NCBI GenBank assembly: GCA_017460085.1
Contig: JAFUBQ010000020.1
Span: 1 to 64,000, forward strand
From: Alphaproteobacteria bacterium
GTDB lineage: Bacteria > Pseudomonadota > Alphaproteobacteria > RF32 > CAG-239
Direction: 5' to 3'
Length of the DNA: 64,000 bases
Positions 1-11,601 of this stretch are shown one piece after another. Numbering within the stretch: the first letter of the stretch is position 1; the number at the start of each line of letters is the position of its first letter. The position numbers and the translations under genes are program-made. The notes under the pieces are model-generated. The model saw only the letters and a program-made list of their open reading frames with translations, was not told where the DNA came from and made no database searches.

Positions 1-139
1 AAGCTGTGAAGCTGGCACCACCTTCTTCTGCCAATACTTTTGTAATGGCTGCCGTTAATGTTGTTTTGCCGTGGTCTACGTGACCAATCGTACCAATGTT
101 GCAGTGCGGTTTCGTCCGCTCAAATTTCTCTTTTGCCAT
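1..139 (-). CDS. tuf: Elongation factor Tu, N-terminal part (runs off window)
   Basis: EF-Tu delivers aminoacyl-tRNA to the ribosome as a GTP complex. Only the first 46 codons are present. They read [20 protein letters not shown] and then the P-loop VDHGKTT near residues 21-27, the canonical EF-Tu start. The gene continues past base 1. It is the last gene of the str operon, about 85 bp after fusA, the usual bacterial order rpsL-rpsG-fusA-tuf. The family call is certain; whether a second tuf copy exists elsewhere cannot be seen here. Confidence 0.97.
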   Translation of the reverse strand, partial: MAKEKFERTKPHCNIGTIGHVDHGKTTLTAAITKVLAEEGGASFTA

Positions 140-225
140 TTTAATTTCTCCAATAAAATTATTTTTTAATTTCCGAAAAGGCGATTGGCATATCGCCTTT
201 CCGGCGTCTTTAACATTAAAAGTTT

Positions 226-2301
226 TTAAGCCGATTTGGCTTTAATTGTTTCCGCTACTTCTCTCGGAACTTCAGCATAGTGATCAAAAATCATTGTATA
301 CTGAGCACGACCTTGAGAAAGTGAGCGTAAAGTGTTCACATAACCAAACATTTGGGCAAGCGGAACAAAAGCATCTACCACGCGGGCATTACCACGTTGG
401 TCCATACCGTTCACTAAACCGCGACGAGAGTTTAAATCGCCGATAATATCACCCATATATTCTTCCGGAGTAACAACTTCAACCTTCATAATCGGTTCAA
501 GAAGTTTCGGAGATGCTTGGTTCATACCCTCGCGGAAAGCCGCGCGGGCAGCAATTTCAAAGCACATAACGTTAGAGTCTACTTCGTGATATGCACCATC
601 ATACAATGTGCATTTTACACCGGTTACCGGATAGCCGGCAATCACACCGGAATCCATAGCCGAACGTAAACCCTTTTCAACACCCGGAATATATTCCTTC
701 GGAACGTTACCGCCAACAACCGTGTTCACAAATTCAAAACCGGTATGGTCTTCAGTCGGTTCAAACTTAATTTTAACTTTAGCAAACTGACCGGCACCAC
801 CTGATTGCTTTTTGTGAGTATATTCAATGTCGCACGGCTTGGTAATGGTTTCGCGATATGCTACTTGCGGATCACCGACATTTGCCTCAACCTTGAATTC
901 ACGTTTCAAACGATCAACAATAATATCAAGGTGTAATTCACCCATACCGGCAATGATGGTTTGACCGCTATCCGGATCGGAAGTAACTTTGAAAGAAGGG
1001 TCTTCCATAGCCAAACGGCCTAAGGCTATACCCATTTTTTCAACGTCTGCTTTAGTCTTCGGTTCAACAGCTAATTGAATAACCGGCTCTGGGAACACCA
1101 TGTTTTCCAAGATAATCGGTTTTGTTTCATCGCAAAGCGTATCACCAGTTGTGGTATCTTTTAAGCCAGCTAAAGCAATAATATCGCCGGCATATGCTTC
1201 TTTGATATCTTCACGCTTATTGGCGTGCATCAACAACATACGACCGATACGTTCTTTTTTATCTTTAACCGAGTTATATACATATGAACCAGCGTTCATC
1301 ACACCAGAATATATACGAACAAATGTTAAAGAACCTACAAACGGGTCGTTCATAATTTTGAACGCTAATGCTGATAAAGGTTCTTTATCATCAGGGTGAC
1401 GTTCATCTTCGGCATCGGTATTAGGATTAATTCCTTTAATTGCCGGAATATCAAGCGGTGACGGTAAATAGTCAACCACAGCATCAAGCAACAATTGAAC
1501 ACCTTTGTTTTTGAAAGCAGTTCCGCAGAACACCGGCACAAAATCTTGTGCCAAAGTACCTTTACGGATGCATTTTTTTAAGGTTTCAATTGAAATTTCT
1601 TTACCTTCCAAATAGTCTTCCATGGCTTGTTCATCTTCTTCAACCGCCATTTCTACCAATTGATTATGATATTCTGTTGCTTTATCTAACATATCAGCCG
1701 GAATATCTTGAATTTCAATCGGCGAATCGGCAGTATCACCAGTATAAACAACGGCCTTCATTTTCAAAAGGTCAATAACACCGCGGAAGTCAGCTTCTGC
1801 ACCGAGCGGCAATTGCATTGCCATCGGACGAGCGCCTAAACGGTCTACAATCATATCTAAGCAACGATAGAAGTTTGCACCGATACGGTCCATTTTGTTG
1901 CAGAAGCAAATTCTCGGAACGTTATATTTGTCGGCCTGTCTCCACACCGTTTCCGATTGCGGTTCAACACCGGCAACCGAGTCAAACACGGTAATAGCAC
2001 CATCTAATACACGCAAAGAACGTTCAACTTCCGCCGTAAAGTCAACGTGGCCCGGCGTATCAATAATATTAATACGATAGCCGTTCCAGTAGCAGGTTGT
2101 AGCTGCTGACGTAATTGTAATACCGCGTTCTTGTTCTTGTTCCATCCAGTCCATGGTGGCGGCACCGTCGTGAACTTCACCGATTTTGTGGTTCACACCG
2201 GTATAGAACAAAATGCGTTCCGTTGTTGTGGTTTTACCGGCATCAATGTGAGCCATGATACCGATGTTTCTGTAGAGTTCCAATTTATGTGTTCTAGGCA
2301 T
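226..2301 (-). CDS. fusA: Elongation factor G
   Basis: EF-G is the GTPase that drives ribosomal translocation and, with RRF, subunit recycling in the cytoplasm. The 691-residue length matches the family. The P-loop AHIDAGKT lies at residues 17-24, followed by the DTPGH and NKMD GTPase motifs and the usual domain II-V sequence to the C-terminus. The gene lies 18 bp after rpsG, consistent with co-transcription from the rpsL promoter. Nothing is unusual. Confidence 0.98.
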   Translation of the reverse strand: MPRTHKLELYRNIGIMAHIDAGKTTTTERILFYTGVNHKIGEVHDGAATMDWMEQEQERGITITSAATTCYWNGYRINIIDTPGHVDFTAEVERSLRVLDGAITVFDSVAGVEPQSETVWRQADKYNVPRICFCNKMDRIGANFYRCLDMIVDRLGARPMAMQLPLGAEADFRGVIDLLKMKAVVYTGDTADSPIEIQDIPADMLDKATEYHNQLVEMAVEEDEQAMEDYLEGKEISIETLKKCIRKGTLAQDFVPVFCGTAFKNKGVQLLLDAVVDYLPSPLDIPAIKGINPNTDAEDERHPDDKEPLSALAFKIMNDPFVGSLTFVRIYSGVMNAGSYVYNSVKDKKERIGRMLLMHANKREDIKEAYAGDIIALAGLKDTTTGDTLCDETKPIILENMVFPEPVIQLAVEPKTKADVEKMGIALGRLAMEDPSFKVTSDPDSGQTIIAGMGELHLDIIVDRLKREFKVEANVGDPQVAYRETITKPCDIEYTHKKQSGGAGQFAKVKIKFEPTEDHTGFEFVNTVVGGNVPKEYIPGVEKGLRSAMDSGVIAGYPVTGVKCTLYDGAYHEVDSNVMCFEIAARAAFREGMNQASPKLLEPIMKVEVVTPEEYMGDIIGDLNSRRGLVNGMDQRGNARVVDAFVPLAQMFGYVNTLRSLSQGRAQYTMIFDHYAEVPREVAETIKAKSA

Positions 2302-2319
2302 TGTCTCTTCCTTATACTA

Positions 2320-3173
<854 letters not shown>

Positions 3174-3252
3174 CACATTTTCCTTAAGTTATTAAAATTA
3201 TTACACAAAACTGACAATTAAGGATATAAAATCCCTAACTTCAGCGTGCGTG

Positions 3253-3280
3253 ATAATAGCATAAAAATATGCTCTGTCAA
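3253..3280 (-). promoter_or_regulatory. Sigma-70-type promoter of the str operon
   Basis: Read on the minus strand, a perfect TTGACA (-35) is followed after 16 bp by TATTAT (-10), about 80 bp upstream of rpsL. The spacer contains a small GCATA/TATGC palindrome. Both hexamers are near consensus, as expected for a ribosomal-protein operon. The long leader between promoter and rpsL could carry regulation, but I see no clear hairpin in it. Confidence 0.85.
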
Positions 3281-3361
3281 CCTTTTTTTCAAATAATAAA
3301 TAAAATATGGATTTTAAGAGCGATTTTGGTATTTCTTTATATATTATATATATTCATCTAC

Positions 3362-3399
3362 AAAAAACAGCCCGCTTGCTGCAGCAAACGAGCTGTTTT
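3362..3399 (-). terminator. Rho-independent terminator after ftsZ
   Basis: An AAAACAGC/GCTGTTTT outer stem encloses a further paired TTGCTG/CAGCAA core, and on the minus strand it is followed by a T-run. It lies 17 bp after the ftsZ stop codon and ends the division-gene transcript. Confidence 0.85.
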
Positions 3400-3415
3400 A
3401 ATGAATTTAAGCAAT

Positions 3416-5149
3416 TTATTTACGACGTAAAAACGACGGAATATCTAAATCATCGCTAGATAGCTCAATATCATCTGTATCATTATCTTGCATTGAATTA
3501 TCCGCAAATTTTGCGTCTTGTTTAGCACTTTCTTCATTATTTTTGCGACGTGCTAAAGATATTCCCATGAAGCGGTCAATAAACGAAGTAGGTTTGGTTG
3601 AAACAGAGGCATCATCTGCAACCACATTTTCCTCTTTAGGTTCATTTTCGCTTGCTAAATCTTTAAATGCCGATACATCATTTTCACGGAACAATTCAGG
3701 CTCTTCATCTATTTTTACCGGAATGTCTTGAATTGATGTATTGCTGGCAAAAAAATCTCCGCCTTTATTGGTTAAAACATCAAAATCTAAATCAATTTTA
3801 TCATCTTCGGCATCTTTGCCATTATTATTCATAATTGCAGAAAACAATGCTGATGCCTGTGGAACTTCAGGTAATTCATCAGACTTATCCAAATCAGCAA
3901 AATCATCTATCGATTCAATCTTTTCATCAAATGAATCATCTAAATTAATTGGTTCTATTGTTTCTTGTTCAATTTCAGAAATTGACGGTGTATATTCATC
4001 AATTTCTTCATTTAAAGGCTGCTCTGCAACTTCTGTATTGGCAAATGTGTCATTATCGGTAAAAATGTCAGATTTACTAACTGGCTCAACCGTAGGAACA
4101 AAAGTTGAGTCATCATAACTTTGGTCAATTAACGAAGGCTCAGCAACACGCGGTTTTGCCTCAACGTTTGGTAATTTTTCATCATTTATTCCGGTAACAA
4201 CAATTGAAACTCTGATTTTACCGGATAAATTATCATCAAAACTGGAACCAAAGATAATGTTTGCATCATCACCGACTTCTTCTTTAATAGTATTAGCTGC
4301 TTCGTCTAATTCCGGCAATGTAATGTCTGTGCCGCCGGTAATATTGATTAATACACCTTTAGCGCCAAGCATTGAACAATCATCAAGCAGCGGGTTGGCT
4401 AAAGCTTGACGAGCTGCCTCTTTGGCTCGTCCTTTACCTTCAGCTTCACCTGTTCCCATAATGGCTTTACCTTTGTCTTGCATAATATTTTTCACATCAG
4501 CAAAATCCAAATTAATCAACCCCGGCATCATCATCAAATCGGTAATAGAACGAACACCAGAATACAACACATTATCTGCCAATTTAAATGCATCAGCCAA
4601 TGTAGTATTTTCATCGGCGATACGGAAAAGATTTTGGTTAGGAATAATGATTATGCTGTCAACTTCCTTTGTAAAATTAGCCAAGGCATTTTCAGCAATT
4701 TCCATACGTTTGCGACCTTCAAAGCTAAAAGGCTTTGTTACCACGCCAACTGTTAAAATTCCTTTTTCTTTTGCAATATGTGCAACCACAGGTGCCGCAC
4801 CGGAACCTGTTCCGCCGCCCATACCTGCCGTGATAAACACCATATTAACACCTTCCAAAACTTCCGAAATTTTATCCCGAGCTTCTTCGGCAGCCATTTT
4901 TCCAACTTCCGGGCGCGCACCGGCGCCAAGCCCTTGGGTAATTTCCAAACCAAGCTGAATTTTTTGAGATGCAGTCGAATGTGCCAATGCTTGAGCATCG
5001 GTATTTGCAACAATAAAATCAACTCCTTCCAAATTTTCGGAAATCATATTATTAACGGCATTACCGCCACCTCCACCAACACCAACAACGGCAATTCGTG
5101 GTTTTAAGTAAGAAACTGTGGACTCCGCCACCCCTAATTTTATGGACAT
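3416..5149 (-). CDS. ftsZ: Cell division protein FtsZ
   Basis: FtsZ is the tubulin-like GTPase that forms the division ring. The GTP-binding signature GGGTGSG is present in the N-terminal GTPase domain (about residues 15-320). It is followed by a long acidic, low-complexity linker of roughly 240 residues and the C-terminal peptide DIPSFLRRK, the FtsA-binding tail. At 577 residues it is longer than the 380-residue E. coli protein, entirely because of the linker; long linkers are typical of alphaproteobacterial FtsZ. It ends the mraY-ftsW-murB-ftsQ-ftsA-ftsZ run and is followed by a terminator. Confidence 0.97.
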   Translation of the reverse strand: MSIKLGVAESTVSYLKPRIAVVGVGGGGGNAVNNMISENLEGVDFIVANTDAQALAHSTASQKIQLGLEITQGLGAGARPEVGKMAAEEARDKISEVLEGVNMVFITAGMGGGTGSGAAPVVAHIAKEKGILTVGVVTKPFSFEGRKRMEIAENALANFTKEVDSIIIIPNQNLFRIADENTTLADAFKLADNVLYSGVRSITDLMMMPGLINLDFADVKNIMQDKGKAIMGTGEAEGKGRAKEAARQALANPLLDDCSMLGAKGVLINITGGTDITLPELDEAANTIKEEVGDDANIIFGSSFDDNLSGKIRVSIVVTGINDEKLPNVEAKPRVAEPSLIDQSYDDSTFVPTVEPVSKSDIFTDNDTFANTEVAEQPLNEEIDEYTPSISEIEQETIEPINLDDSFDEKIESIDDFADLDKSDELPEVPQASALFSAIMNNNGKDAEDDKIDLDFDVLTNKGGDFFASNTSIQDIPVKIDEEPELFRENDVSAFKDLASENEPKEENVVADDASVSTKPTSFIDRFMGISLARRKNNEESAKQDAKFADNSMQDNDTDDIELSSDDLDIPSFLRRK

Positions 5150-5228
5150 AGACTAATCTCCTGCTTATTTCATCAATACAATTATGTTTTATATATAATC
5201 TTAATAAATTAAGTTTTAGTTACTATTT

Positions 5229-6473
5229 TTAAGAATTTTGCCTTAACCAATTAAATAATTTAGTAATTTTTCCGTGTTCTCCCGTTGTGCGATTCACCGT
5301 TTTTTTCGGTTTGCGCTCCATATTATTCACCTCAAATAACAACATACCAAGTGCAGTTGAAAAAATCGGATTATTATTTAAGTGTTCCGGAGCTCCGACA
5401 ATATTACGCGGACCGCCCAAACGCACCTGTTTATCTAAAATCAAATTTGCCACTGCGCGAATACCCGGCAATTGGCTACATCCTCCGGTAAGCACAACGC
5501 GATGATTTTGCTGACCTTTCAAGCCGTGCTCATTTAACTTTTTACCGACAAGCTCAAAAATTTCTTCAACACGCGGAGCAATAATTTTTATTAAATCAGA
5601 GCGATGCATTTGCCGTATAGAACTATCATCTTCCTCTCCCAACGGATATACATTAATATTTTCATATTCATCTTGCGAAACACCAAATGCACACCCGCTG
5701 CGAATTTTTAAATCTTCGGCATGTGCAAATGAAGTTGTTAAACCTTGGGTAATATCACGCGTAATATTAATACCACCAACAGGGATGGTGGAAAAAGCTA
5801 TCGGAAAACCGTTTTTAAACGTTGCAATACTGGTTGTTCCTCCGCCAATATCAACAATTGTAGCACCATATTCACGCTCATCTTCTACCATACAAGCCAA
5901 ACCCGAAGCATATGCCGTAAAAACTTTATTATCAATATCCAAATGCGATGCTTCTACCACTGAAGATAAATTGCGATATAAATTTGACGGATACAAGCCA
6001 AGTAATATATTAACCGATAATTCTTCTCCATATATATTCATAGGGTCTTTAACTTCTTCCCCTTGGTCAACTTTATAGGTTGTAGCCGCACAATGGATTA
6101 CTTCATTATTTCCGCCGGCATTAACTTTTGTTGTGCCTTTGCTAATCAGCTTATTGATATCTTCGATTCCAACCGGACGATTTTTTTTCAAGCCAACTGA
6201 TGTATTTTGCAGCATACTAATTGTTTTAGCACCTGATACATTTAAAACTACACTATCTATACGCTCATTTGCTTTTTGTTCTGCATCTTCAACCGCATTG
6301 CAAACAGATATTGTGGCTTGATTTATATCGGTAATAATACCGTTTTTAATTCCTTTAGAAGCATTATAACCATAGCCTACAATTTTCAATCGTTTATCTT
6401 TCATAAGATGTGCAATTATACAACACACCTTAGAGGAACCGATATCCAAAGCTGCTATAGTATTACGATTCAC
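5229..6473 (-). CDS. ftsA: Cell division protein FtsA
   Basis: FtsA is an actin-like ATPase that tethers FtsZ to the inner membrane and recruits late division proteins. The 414-residue protein begins MNRNTIAALDIGSSKVCCII, with the actin-fold phosphate-1 loop (DIGSSK), and has the second phosphate loop DIGGGTTS and the adenosine motif VVLTGGCSQLPG. The C-terminus ends in KLFNWLRQN, fitting the family's amphipathic membrane-targeting helix. It lies 21 bp after ftsQ and 79 bp before ftsZ. Confidence 0.96.
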   Translation of the reverse strand: MNRNTIAALDIGSSKVCCIIAHLMKDKRLKIVGYGYNASKGIKNGIITDINQATISVCNAVEDAEQKANERIDSVVLNVSGAKTISMLQNTSVGLKKNRPVGIEDINKLISKGTTKVNAGGNNEVIHCAATTYKVDQGEEVKDPMNIYGEELSVNILLGLYPSNLYRNLSSVVEASHLDIDNKVFTAYASGLACMVEDEREYGATIVDIGGGTTSIATFKNGFPIAFSTIPVGGINITRDITQGLTTSFAHAEDLKIRSGCAFGVSQDEYENINVYPLGEEDDSSIRQMHRSDLIKIIAPRVEEIFELVGKKLNEHGLKGQQNHRVVLTGGCSQLPGIRAVANLILDKQVRLGGPRNIVGAPEHLNNNPIFSTALGMLLFEVNNMERKPKKTVNRTTGEHGKITKLFNWLRQNS

Positions 6474-6494
6474 TTTCCGACCTCAAATTTATTT

Positions 6495-7286
6495 TTAATC
6501 TTCGTCCTTAACTTTTACGACAATTTTATTTTTTAATCTTAAATCAATGAAAGTTAATTTATATTTAAGAATACCCTTAGTTTTATCTAATTTTACCAAT
6601 TTTTTCCAAGCCGCATCCATATCTTCTTCAGGCATTTTAACGGTTATGCCATTTTCAATATCATCAAAAATTAAATCCCAACGCCGTTTAGAAATAAAAT
6701 TTGCAGCTTTTAAGCGTGAGAATATGTCATTATCATCTTCTATTATATTTAATAAATCCGTAACATGCTCAGGTGCGCCTTCTCCGACAATTTGCAAAAC
6801 ATTTTGTTGCGGAACATATTCCGTTTCAATAATTTCTCCATCTTCATCAAGCGGATAAAATTCATTTTGATATTGCCAAATTGATTTTACATATCTTTCT
6901 TTTATGCTGATATGAATTACGTTAGGAAAGTAACGGCGTGTTACAATTGCGTCTTTTACCCAAACCAAAGATTTAACTTTATTTTGTATTTCTTCCAAAT
7001 TTATTTTTAATATATTATCACCGCGATGTAAATTAATTGCCGCTAAAATGCTTTCCATTGAAGTTTTTTGCCGTCCCTCTACAGTAACATCATCTAATCC
7101 CCAGCCCCAAACTACCGACTGTTGATATAACCCGTTTAACAGCGAATCGACTTGTTGCCCTATAAGATTATGACGAATGGTAATAACACCAAGCGTTAAT
7201 AGCCAAATTATTCCAATCAACAAAAAATTACCGATTAAACGATATGGCCACAAAATTGGTTGATATATTTTATGATTATTTGTCAT
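6495..7286 (-). CDS. ftsQ: Cell division protein FtsQ
   Basis: FtsQ is a bitopic inner-membrane protein linking early and late divisome parts. One membrane segment (about residues 17-38) follows a short cytoplasmic tail. It is followed by a POTRA-like region (about 70-140, with LVWVKDAIVTRRYFPN matching the family) and the FtsQ/DivIB domain. The 263 residues fit. Its start overlaps the end of murB by 11 bp, so the two are probably translationally coupled. The family call relies partly on its position before ftsA. Confidence 0.9.
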   Translation of the reverse strand: MTNNHKIYQPILWPYRLIGNFLLIGIIWLLTLGVITIRHNLIGQQVDSLLNGLYQQSVVWGWGLDDVTVEGRQKTSMESILAAINLHRGDNILKINLEEIQNKVKSLVWVKDAIVTRRYFPNVIHISIKERYVKSIWQYQNEFYPLDEDGEIIETEYVPQQNVLQIVGEGAPEHVTDLLNIIEDDNDIFSRLKAANFISKRRWDLIFDDIENGITVKMPEEDMDAAWKKLVKLDKTKGILKYKLTFIDLRLKNKIVVKVKDED

Positions 7287-8190
7287 TATTTATATTCTGC
7301 CCCACACGCTTAATTTCCCATTTTAACTCAATACCGCTTTGCTTTTTAACGGCTTCGATAATCTGATTTCCTAATTTTTCAATATCTTCGGCTGTTGCGG
7401 TACCGTTATTTTGCAAAAAATTGCAGTGTTGTGCCGACATATGCGCACCGCCGACAACCATATTATCACCGCCTGCAGCCTTTATCAATTTCCACGCTGC
7501 CTGCTGCGGAGGATTCTTAAAAGTTGAACCGGCTGTTTTAATGCCTTGCGGTTGATGGGTTCGCCGATATTCATCATTTTGCATAATTTGAGCGCTGATT
7601 TCCGTTTCGGATTTATTAACAGTCTTAAAGCAGGCTTCCAAAATAATCCAATCCTCCGGAAATTCACTGTGTCTATACGCAAAATGAAAATCGGCTGCAC
7701 CGACATTAAAAATTTTACCGCAGCCGTCCATAACCCGTGCACATCCCAAAACTTGTGAAAGTTCGCTTCCAAAACAACCGGCATTAGAGCGAAAAGCACC
7801 GCCGATTGTTCCCGGTATTGAACATAAAAATTCCAATCCTCCCAAACAATTAGCAGGCAAAATCTTTTTAAGATTAAAATTAACCAGTCCGGCACCGCAG
7901 ATAAATTTATCTTCAACAACTCTCCATTGTGCAAAATTTGCATTCTTCAGCTTAATAACCACACCGGCAATACCGCCGTCACGCACCAGCAAATTTGAAC
8001 CGCCGCCTAAAATAAAAACCGGCATATTTTGCGGTTTGTGCTGCATAAAATACTGCAAATCTGCTTCATCTTGCGGTTCATACAAAACTTCTGCTTCTCC
8101 GCCCACACCGAGCCAAGTATATTTTTTTAATGGTTCAGAAAATTTATACACACCGCGGACATCAGGTAAATTTTCTATATAGTTACTCAT
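7276..8190 (-). CDS. murB: UDP-N-acetylenolpyruvoylglucosamine reductase
   Basis: MurB reduces UDP-GlcNAc-enolpyruvate to UDP-MurNAc with NADPH and FAD in cytoplasmic peptidoglycan synthesis. The FAD-binding segment GGGSNLLVRDGGIAG and the C-terminal motif AGSTFKNP are present; 304 residues fits a type I MurB. The start overlaps the ftsW stop (ATGA). In most alphaproteobacteria murG and murC lie between ftsW and murB; here they are missing. Confidence 0.96.
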   Translation of the reverse strand: MSNYIENLPDVRGVYKFSEPLKKYTWLGVGGEAEVLYEPQDEADLQYFMQHKPQNMPVFILGGGSNLLVRDGGIAGVVIKLKNANFAQWRVVEDKFICGAGLVNFNLKKILPANCLGGLEFLCSIPGTIGGAFRSNAGCFGSELSQVLGCARVMDGCGKIFNVGAADFHFAYRHSEFPEDWIILEACFKTVNKSETEISAQIMQNDEYRRTHQPQGIKTAGSTFKNPPQQAAWKLIKAAGGDNMVVGGAHMSAQHCNFLQNNGTATAEDIEKLGNQIIEAVKKQSGIELKWEIKRVGQNINNDK

Positions 8191-9317
8191 GCAAAATCCT
8201 TATCCTCCGAAGCAGTGTTTTTACGCGTTATCGCTAACAACATACCAATTTCAATTGCACTTCCCAACAGCGATGAACCGCCATATGAAATAAACGGCAA
8301 GGTCATACCTTTGGTCGGAATAATATGCAAAGATGAAGCCATATTTACAAAAGCTTGCAAACCGAGAGATGCCGCCAAACCAACTTCAGCATACATCACA
8401 AATAAATTTGTTTCTTTCATGGCTGCACGCAGAGCTCTGGCAATAATTACGGCAAATAAAGCTATAATAATCAAACACAGCCACACTCCATATTCTTCAC
8501 CGGCCACGGCAAACACAAAATCGGTATGTGCATCCGGAATGTGCAATTTAACAGTTCCTTCTCCCGGTCCTCGTCCGACTAAATTACCATTTTGAAAAGC
8601 TGCCATTGCCTGATTAATTTGATAACTGGTTTCATCACTGCCGTATAAAAATTGGTCAACACGCGCATGAAAGTGCGGAAATGTGAAATAAAGCAAAAAT
8701 AAAACGACTACACCGGCAACCGCTAAAATACTGACAAACATCATCGGCAAACCGGCTAAAAACAGTTGCAATCCAAAAACAGCCGTCATTAACAGCGTCA
8801 TACCAACATCAGGCTGTAAAAGTAAGAGCAGTGCAATAGCACCATACAAACCGATTGAGACAGCCATTCCCGGAAAATAGTCATATTTTTTACCGCAATC
8901 AAGCAGCCACGCCGTTACCACAATAAAAATAGGTTTCATAAACTCTGAAGCCTGCATTGAGAATCCTGCCAAACTAATCCAACGCCGTGCTCCTTTTGTT
9001 TCAAATCCGAAGAATAGAGTCAAAACCAACAAACCGAAAACAACAATCAAACCAACAATAGAAAGTCGTCGAATTGTTTTTAATTTAAGAATAGACAGGC
9101 CAAAAATAACTCCAATAGAAGCCAACACATAAAAAATTTGCTTACGCACAAACCAAAAATCATCAACATTAATACGCCGTGCCACTGCCGGACTGGCCGT
9201 AATATCTAGAACAATACCTATTGCCAACAAAGCCAGTGAAACAAACAAAATAACCTTATCAACGGTCCACAACCATTTGGCAAAAACATTATGACTATGA
9301 CGCGACAAACTGACCAT
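8187..9317 (-). CDS. ftsW: Septal peptidoglycan glycosyltransferase FtsW
   Basis: FtsW is a SEDS-family polytopic membrane protein that polymerises lipid II at the septum together with a class B PBP. The 376 residues contain about ten hydrophobic segments. Family motifs visible include GARRWISL after the fourth segment, LLQPDVGM, and the C-terminal THIIPT-like/GMTLPFISYGGSS signature (here SLHIIPTKGMTLPFISYGGS). It lies 7 bp after mraY and overlaps murB by 4 bp. It is taken as FtsW rather than RodA because of its position among division genes. Confidence 0.93.
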   Translation of the reverse strand: MVSLSRHSHNVFAKWLWTVDKVILFVSLALLAIGIVLDITASPAVARRINVDDFWFVRKQIFYVLASIGVIFGLSILKLKTIRRLSIVGLIVVFGLLVLTLFFGFETKGARRWISLAGFSMQASEFMKPIFIVVTAWLLDCGKKYDYFPGMAVSIGLYGAIALLLLLQPDVGMTLLMTAVFGLQLFLAGLPMMFVSILAVAGVVVLFLLYFTFPHFHARVDQFLYGSDETSYQINQAMAAFQNGNLVGRGPGEGTVKLHIPDAHTDFVFAVAGEEYGVWLCLIIIALFAVIIARALRAAMKETNLFVMYAEVGLAASLGLQAFVNMASSLHIIPTKGMTLPFISYGGSSLLGSAIEIGMLLAITRKNTASEDKDFA

Positions 9318-9324
9318 ATTATAT

Positions 9325-10365
9325 TTATCCGATAAAAATTAAACATCCCAAAGCAGCTAAAGCTAAAGCAGTTCCCCAAAAGCGCATCACCACTTTCTTT
9401 TCGCTCCAGCCAAGTTGTTCAAAATGATGATGTATTGGTGCCATTTTGAAAAATCGCTTACCGGTTTTTTTATAATATGCCACCTGAATCATCACCGATA
9501 AAGTTTCAGCCACAAAAACACCGCCGACAATAGCCAATAAAATTTCCTGCTTTGTCATCACTGCAACCGCGCCAAGCAATGCCCCCAACGCCAAAGAGCC
9601 TGTATCCCCCATAAAAACACGAGCTTTAGGCTTATTGTAATATAAAAAACCTAGACACGCACCAACCACGGCTGCACAAACCACGGCCACCTCACCGCAG
9701 CGTGGAATATAATGCATCATTGAACCTTCAATACCACAGAAATATGCCACAGCAGCAAAAAATGTAAAAGCAATAATCAACAAACCGGAAGCCAAACCAT
9801 CAAGTCCATCGCTTAAATTAACGGCATTGGATGCGCCTGAAATGACCACTACGGCAAACGGAATATAAAGCCAACCTAAATTAAGCATCACACTTTTCAA
9901 ATATGGGAAACTGAGCACTGTATTAATATTTGTCGTTGTTGCTGCTGTGATAATACTGGCAGCTAAAAGAGCCGTTAGAAATTGCAAAAACAATTTCATT
10001 CGTGCCGTCATAGCATTTGAATTTTGGCGTTTTACCTTCCAATAGTCGTCAATAAATCCGGTGATACCATACATAATTAGCACTAATACACTCACACATA
10101 CAAAGTGATACGAAATTTTAGCAAACAGCAAAATGGCTAATATTGCCGCACCCAAAATCAGCAAACCGCCCATTGTCGGTGTGCCTTTTTTAGTCTGCAA
10201 ATGGCTTTGCGGACCATCTTCGCGAATTGGCTGACCTTTTTGCTGATGCTTATGCAAAAAAGCAATGAACGGTGCTCCGCAAATAAGACTCAGTAGTAAT
10301 GCAAAAGCAAAAGCGCCAATTATGCGATATAACAAAGCATATTCCGGATTTATAAATGCGAACAT
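9325..10365 (-). CDS. mraY: Phospho-MurNAc-pentapeptide transferase MraY
   Basis: MraY transfers phospho-MurNAc-pentapeptide to undecaprenyl phosphate, making lipid I at the inner membrane. Signature segments TPTMGGLLIL, GFIDDYWK, NAVNLSDGLDGLASG, GDTGSLALG and the APIHHHFEQLGW loop are all intact. I chose the ATG giving MFAFINPEY because GGGGGA lies a few bases upstream; upstream in-frame ATGs lack a ribosome site. The upstream genes usual in this cluster (murE, murF) are not adjacent: a divergent oxidoreductase gene follows instead. Confidence 0.96.
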   Translation of the reverse strand: MFAFINPEYALLYRIIGAFAFALLLSLICGAPFIAFLHKHQQKGQPIREDGPQSHLQTKKGTPTMGGLLILGAAILAILLFAKISYHFVCVSVLVLIMYGITGFIDDYWKVKRQNSNAMTARMKLFLQFLTALLAASIITAATTTNINTVLSFPYLKSVMLNLGWLYIPFAVVVISGASNAVNLSDGLDGLASGLLIIAFTFFAAVAYFCGIEGSMMHYIPRCGEVAVVCAAVVGACLGFLYYNKPKARVFMGDTGSLALGALLGAVAVMTKQEILLAIVGGVFVAETLSVMIQVAYYKKTGKRFFKMAPIHHHFEQLGWSEKKVVMRFWGTALALAALGCLIFIG

Positions 10366-10575
10366 ATTTTCCCCCATACATAATATTGCTATGCAGTTTA
10401 ACAGCAATATCTAAAATAAGTCTTAAGAAAAAAATTAATTTAAGCAACTTGTGATTACGCAAAAAAGTTCAAAATATCCCCATGTAACAATTTGTAACAT
10501 AATGTTAAAAGCAATTTATCGGATATTGTGATATATATTAGTAAAATTTGCAATCGATTAGCAATGAGGATTATA

Positions 10576-11601
10576 ATGACTAAAAAGATAAAAGTTGCCG
10601 TTATCGGCGCAGGAATGATGGGAAAAAATCATATTAAAACCTATAAAAATATGCAAGGCATTGAACTTGTCGGTGTGTATGATGTGTTTCCGGAAGCGGC
10701 AAAAAGTGCGGCAGAAACCTTTGGAATTAAAGCTTTTTCTTCAATGGAAGAAGTGGCTAAAAAAGTTGATGCCGTCAGTGTGGTTACAACCTCTATTACT
10801 CACGCCGATGTTGGCGAATTTTTTATGAATAAAGGTATTCACTGCATGATGGAAAAACCTTTAGCCACTACGGAAGAAGGTTGTATGCGTCTAATTAACG
10901 CTGCCAAAAACAATAATGTTGTATTGATGGTCGGACATATTGAACGTTTCAATCCGGCTGTTGAGCAAATGGGGAAATTGCTTTCAGATACAAGCAAAAT
11001 TCGCTCATTAACAGCACAACGTATGTCGGCCGCCAGCGGACGTATTACCGATGTTGATGTGGCTATGGATTTAATGATTCATGATGTTGAGGTTATTCAA
11101 TCTTTAGTGCAATCTCCGGTGGTTAATGTGCAGGCCGCATCGGTAAAAACCAAAGAAAGTCCGGAAGGCAAAGATTATATTTCGGCATTATTGGAATTTG
11201 CCAACGGAGCTACGGCCAATATTACGGCCAGCCGCATAACACAATCTCGCGTGCGCACTTTAACGGTTACAACCGATACAAACTATATTGATTTGGATTT
11301 TATAAATCAAAGCATTAACGTTCATACTCAAGGTCGTATGCCGTATGTTAATCAAGAGGAAATTCCGGAATGGATGAATTATGGCTTAAAAGGCAGCGTA
11401 GAACAGTTGTTTATTCCAACTAATCAACCTTTGCAAGCCGAACTTACACACTTTATTAAATGTGTTAATGGCGAAGCTACACCGCGTGTTAATGGTGAAC
11501 AAGCGCTTGATGCATTGCGTGTTATTTGGGAAATTGAAGACAAACTGGGTTTTATTAACAGCGAAAACGTAAAAAAAAATAAAGCGCAAAATGCTGCTTA
11601 A
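10576..11601 (+). CDS. Gfo/Idh/MocA-family oxidoreductase
   Basis: This is an NAD(P)-dependent dehydrogenase of the Gfo/Idh/MocA superfamily, typically acting on sugars or nucleotide sugars. The Rossmann motif GAGMMGKNH comes first, and the EKP motif (MMEKPLATT, near residue 100) that supplies the catalytic lysine is intact. The C-terminal alpha/beta domain fits at 341 residues total. I chose the ATG after GAGG. It is transcribed divergently from mraY and its stop codon abuts the IS element. The substrate cannot be told from sequence. Confidence 0.85.
   Translation: MTKKIKVAVIGAGMMGKNHIKTYKNMQGIELVGVYDVFPEAAKSAAETFGIKAFSSMEEVAKKVDAVSVVTTSITHADVGEFFMNKGIHCMMEKPLATTEEGCMRLINAAKNNNVVLMVGHIERFNPAVEQMGKLLSDTSKIRSLTAQRMSAASGRITDVDVAMDLMIHDVEVIQSLVQSPVVNVQAASVKTKESPEGKDYISALLEFANGATANITASRITQSRVRTLTVTTDTNYIDLDFINQSINVHTQGRMPYVNQEEIPEWMNYGLKGSVEQLFIPTNQPLQAELTHFIKCVNGEATPRVNGEQALDALRVIWEIEDKLGFINSENVKKNKAQNAA

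Noticed and set aside
10365..10407. Longer start for mraY
   Set aside because: Upstream ATGs have no ribosome site, while the chosen one follows GGGGGA and starts at the conserved N-terminus.
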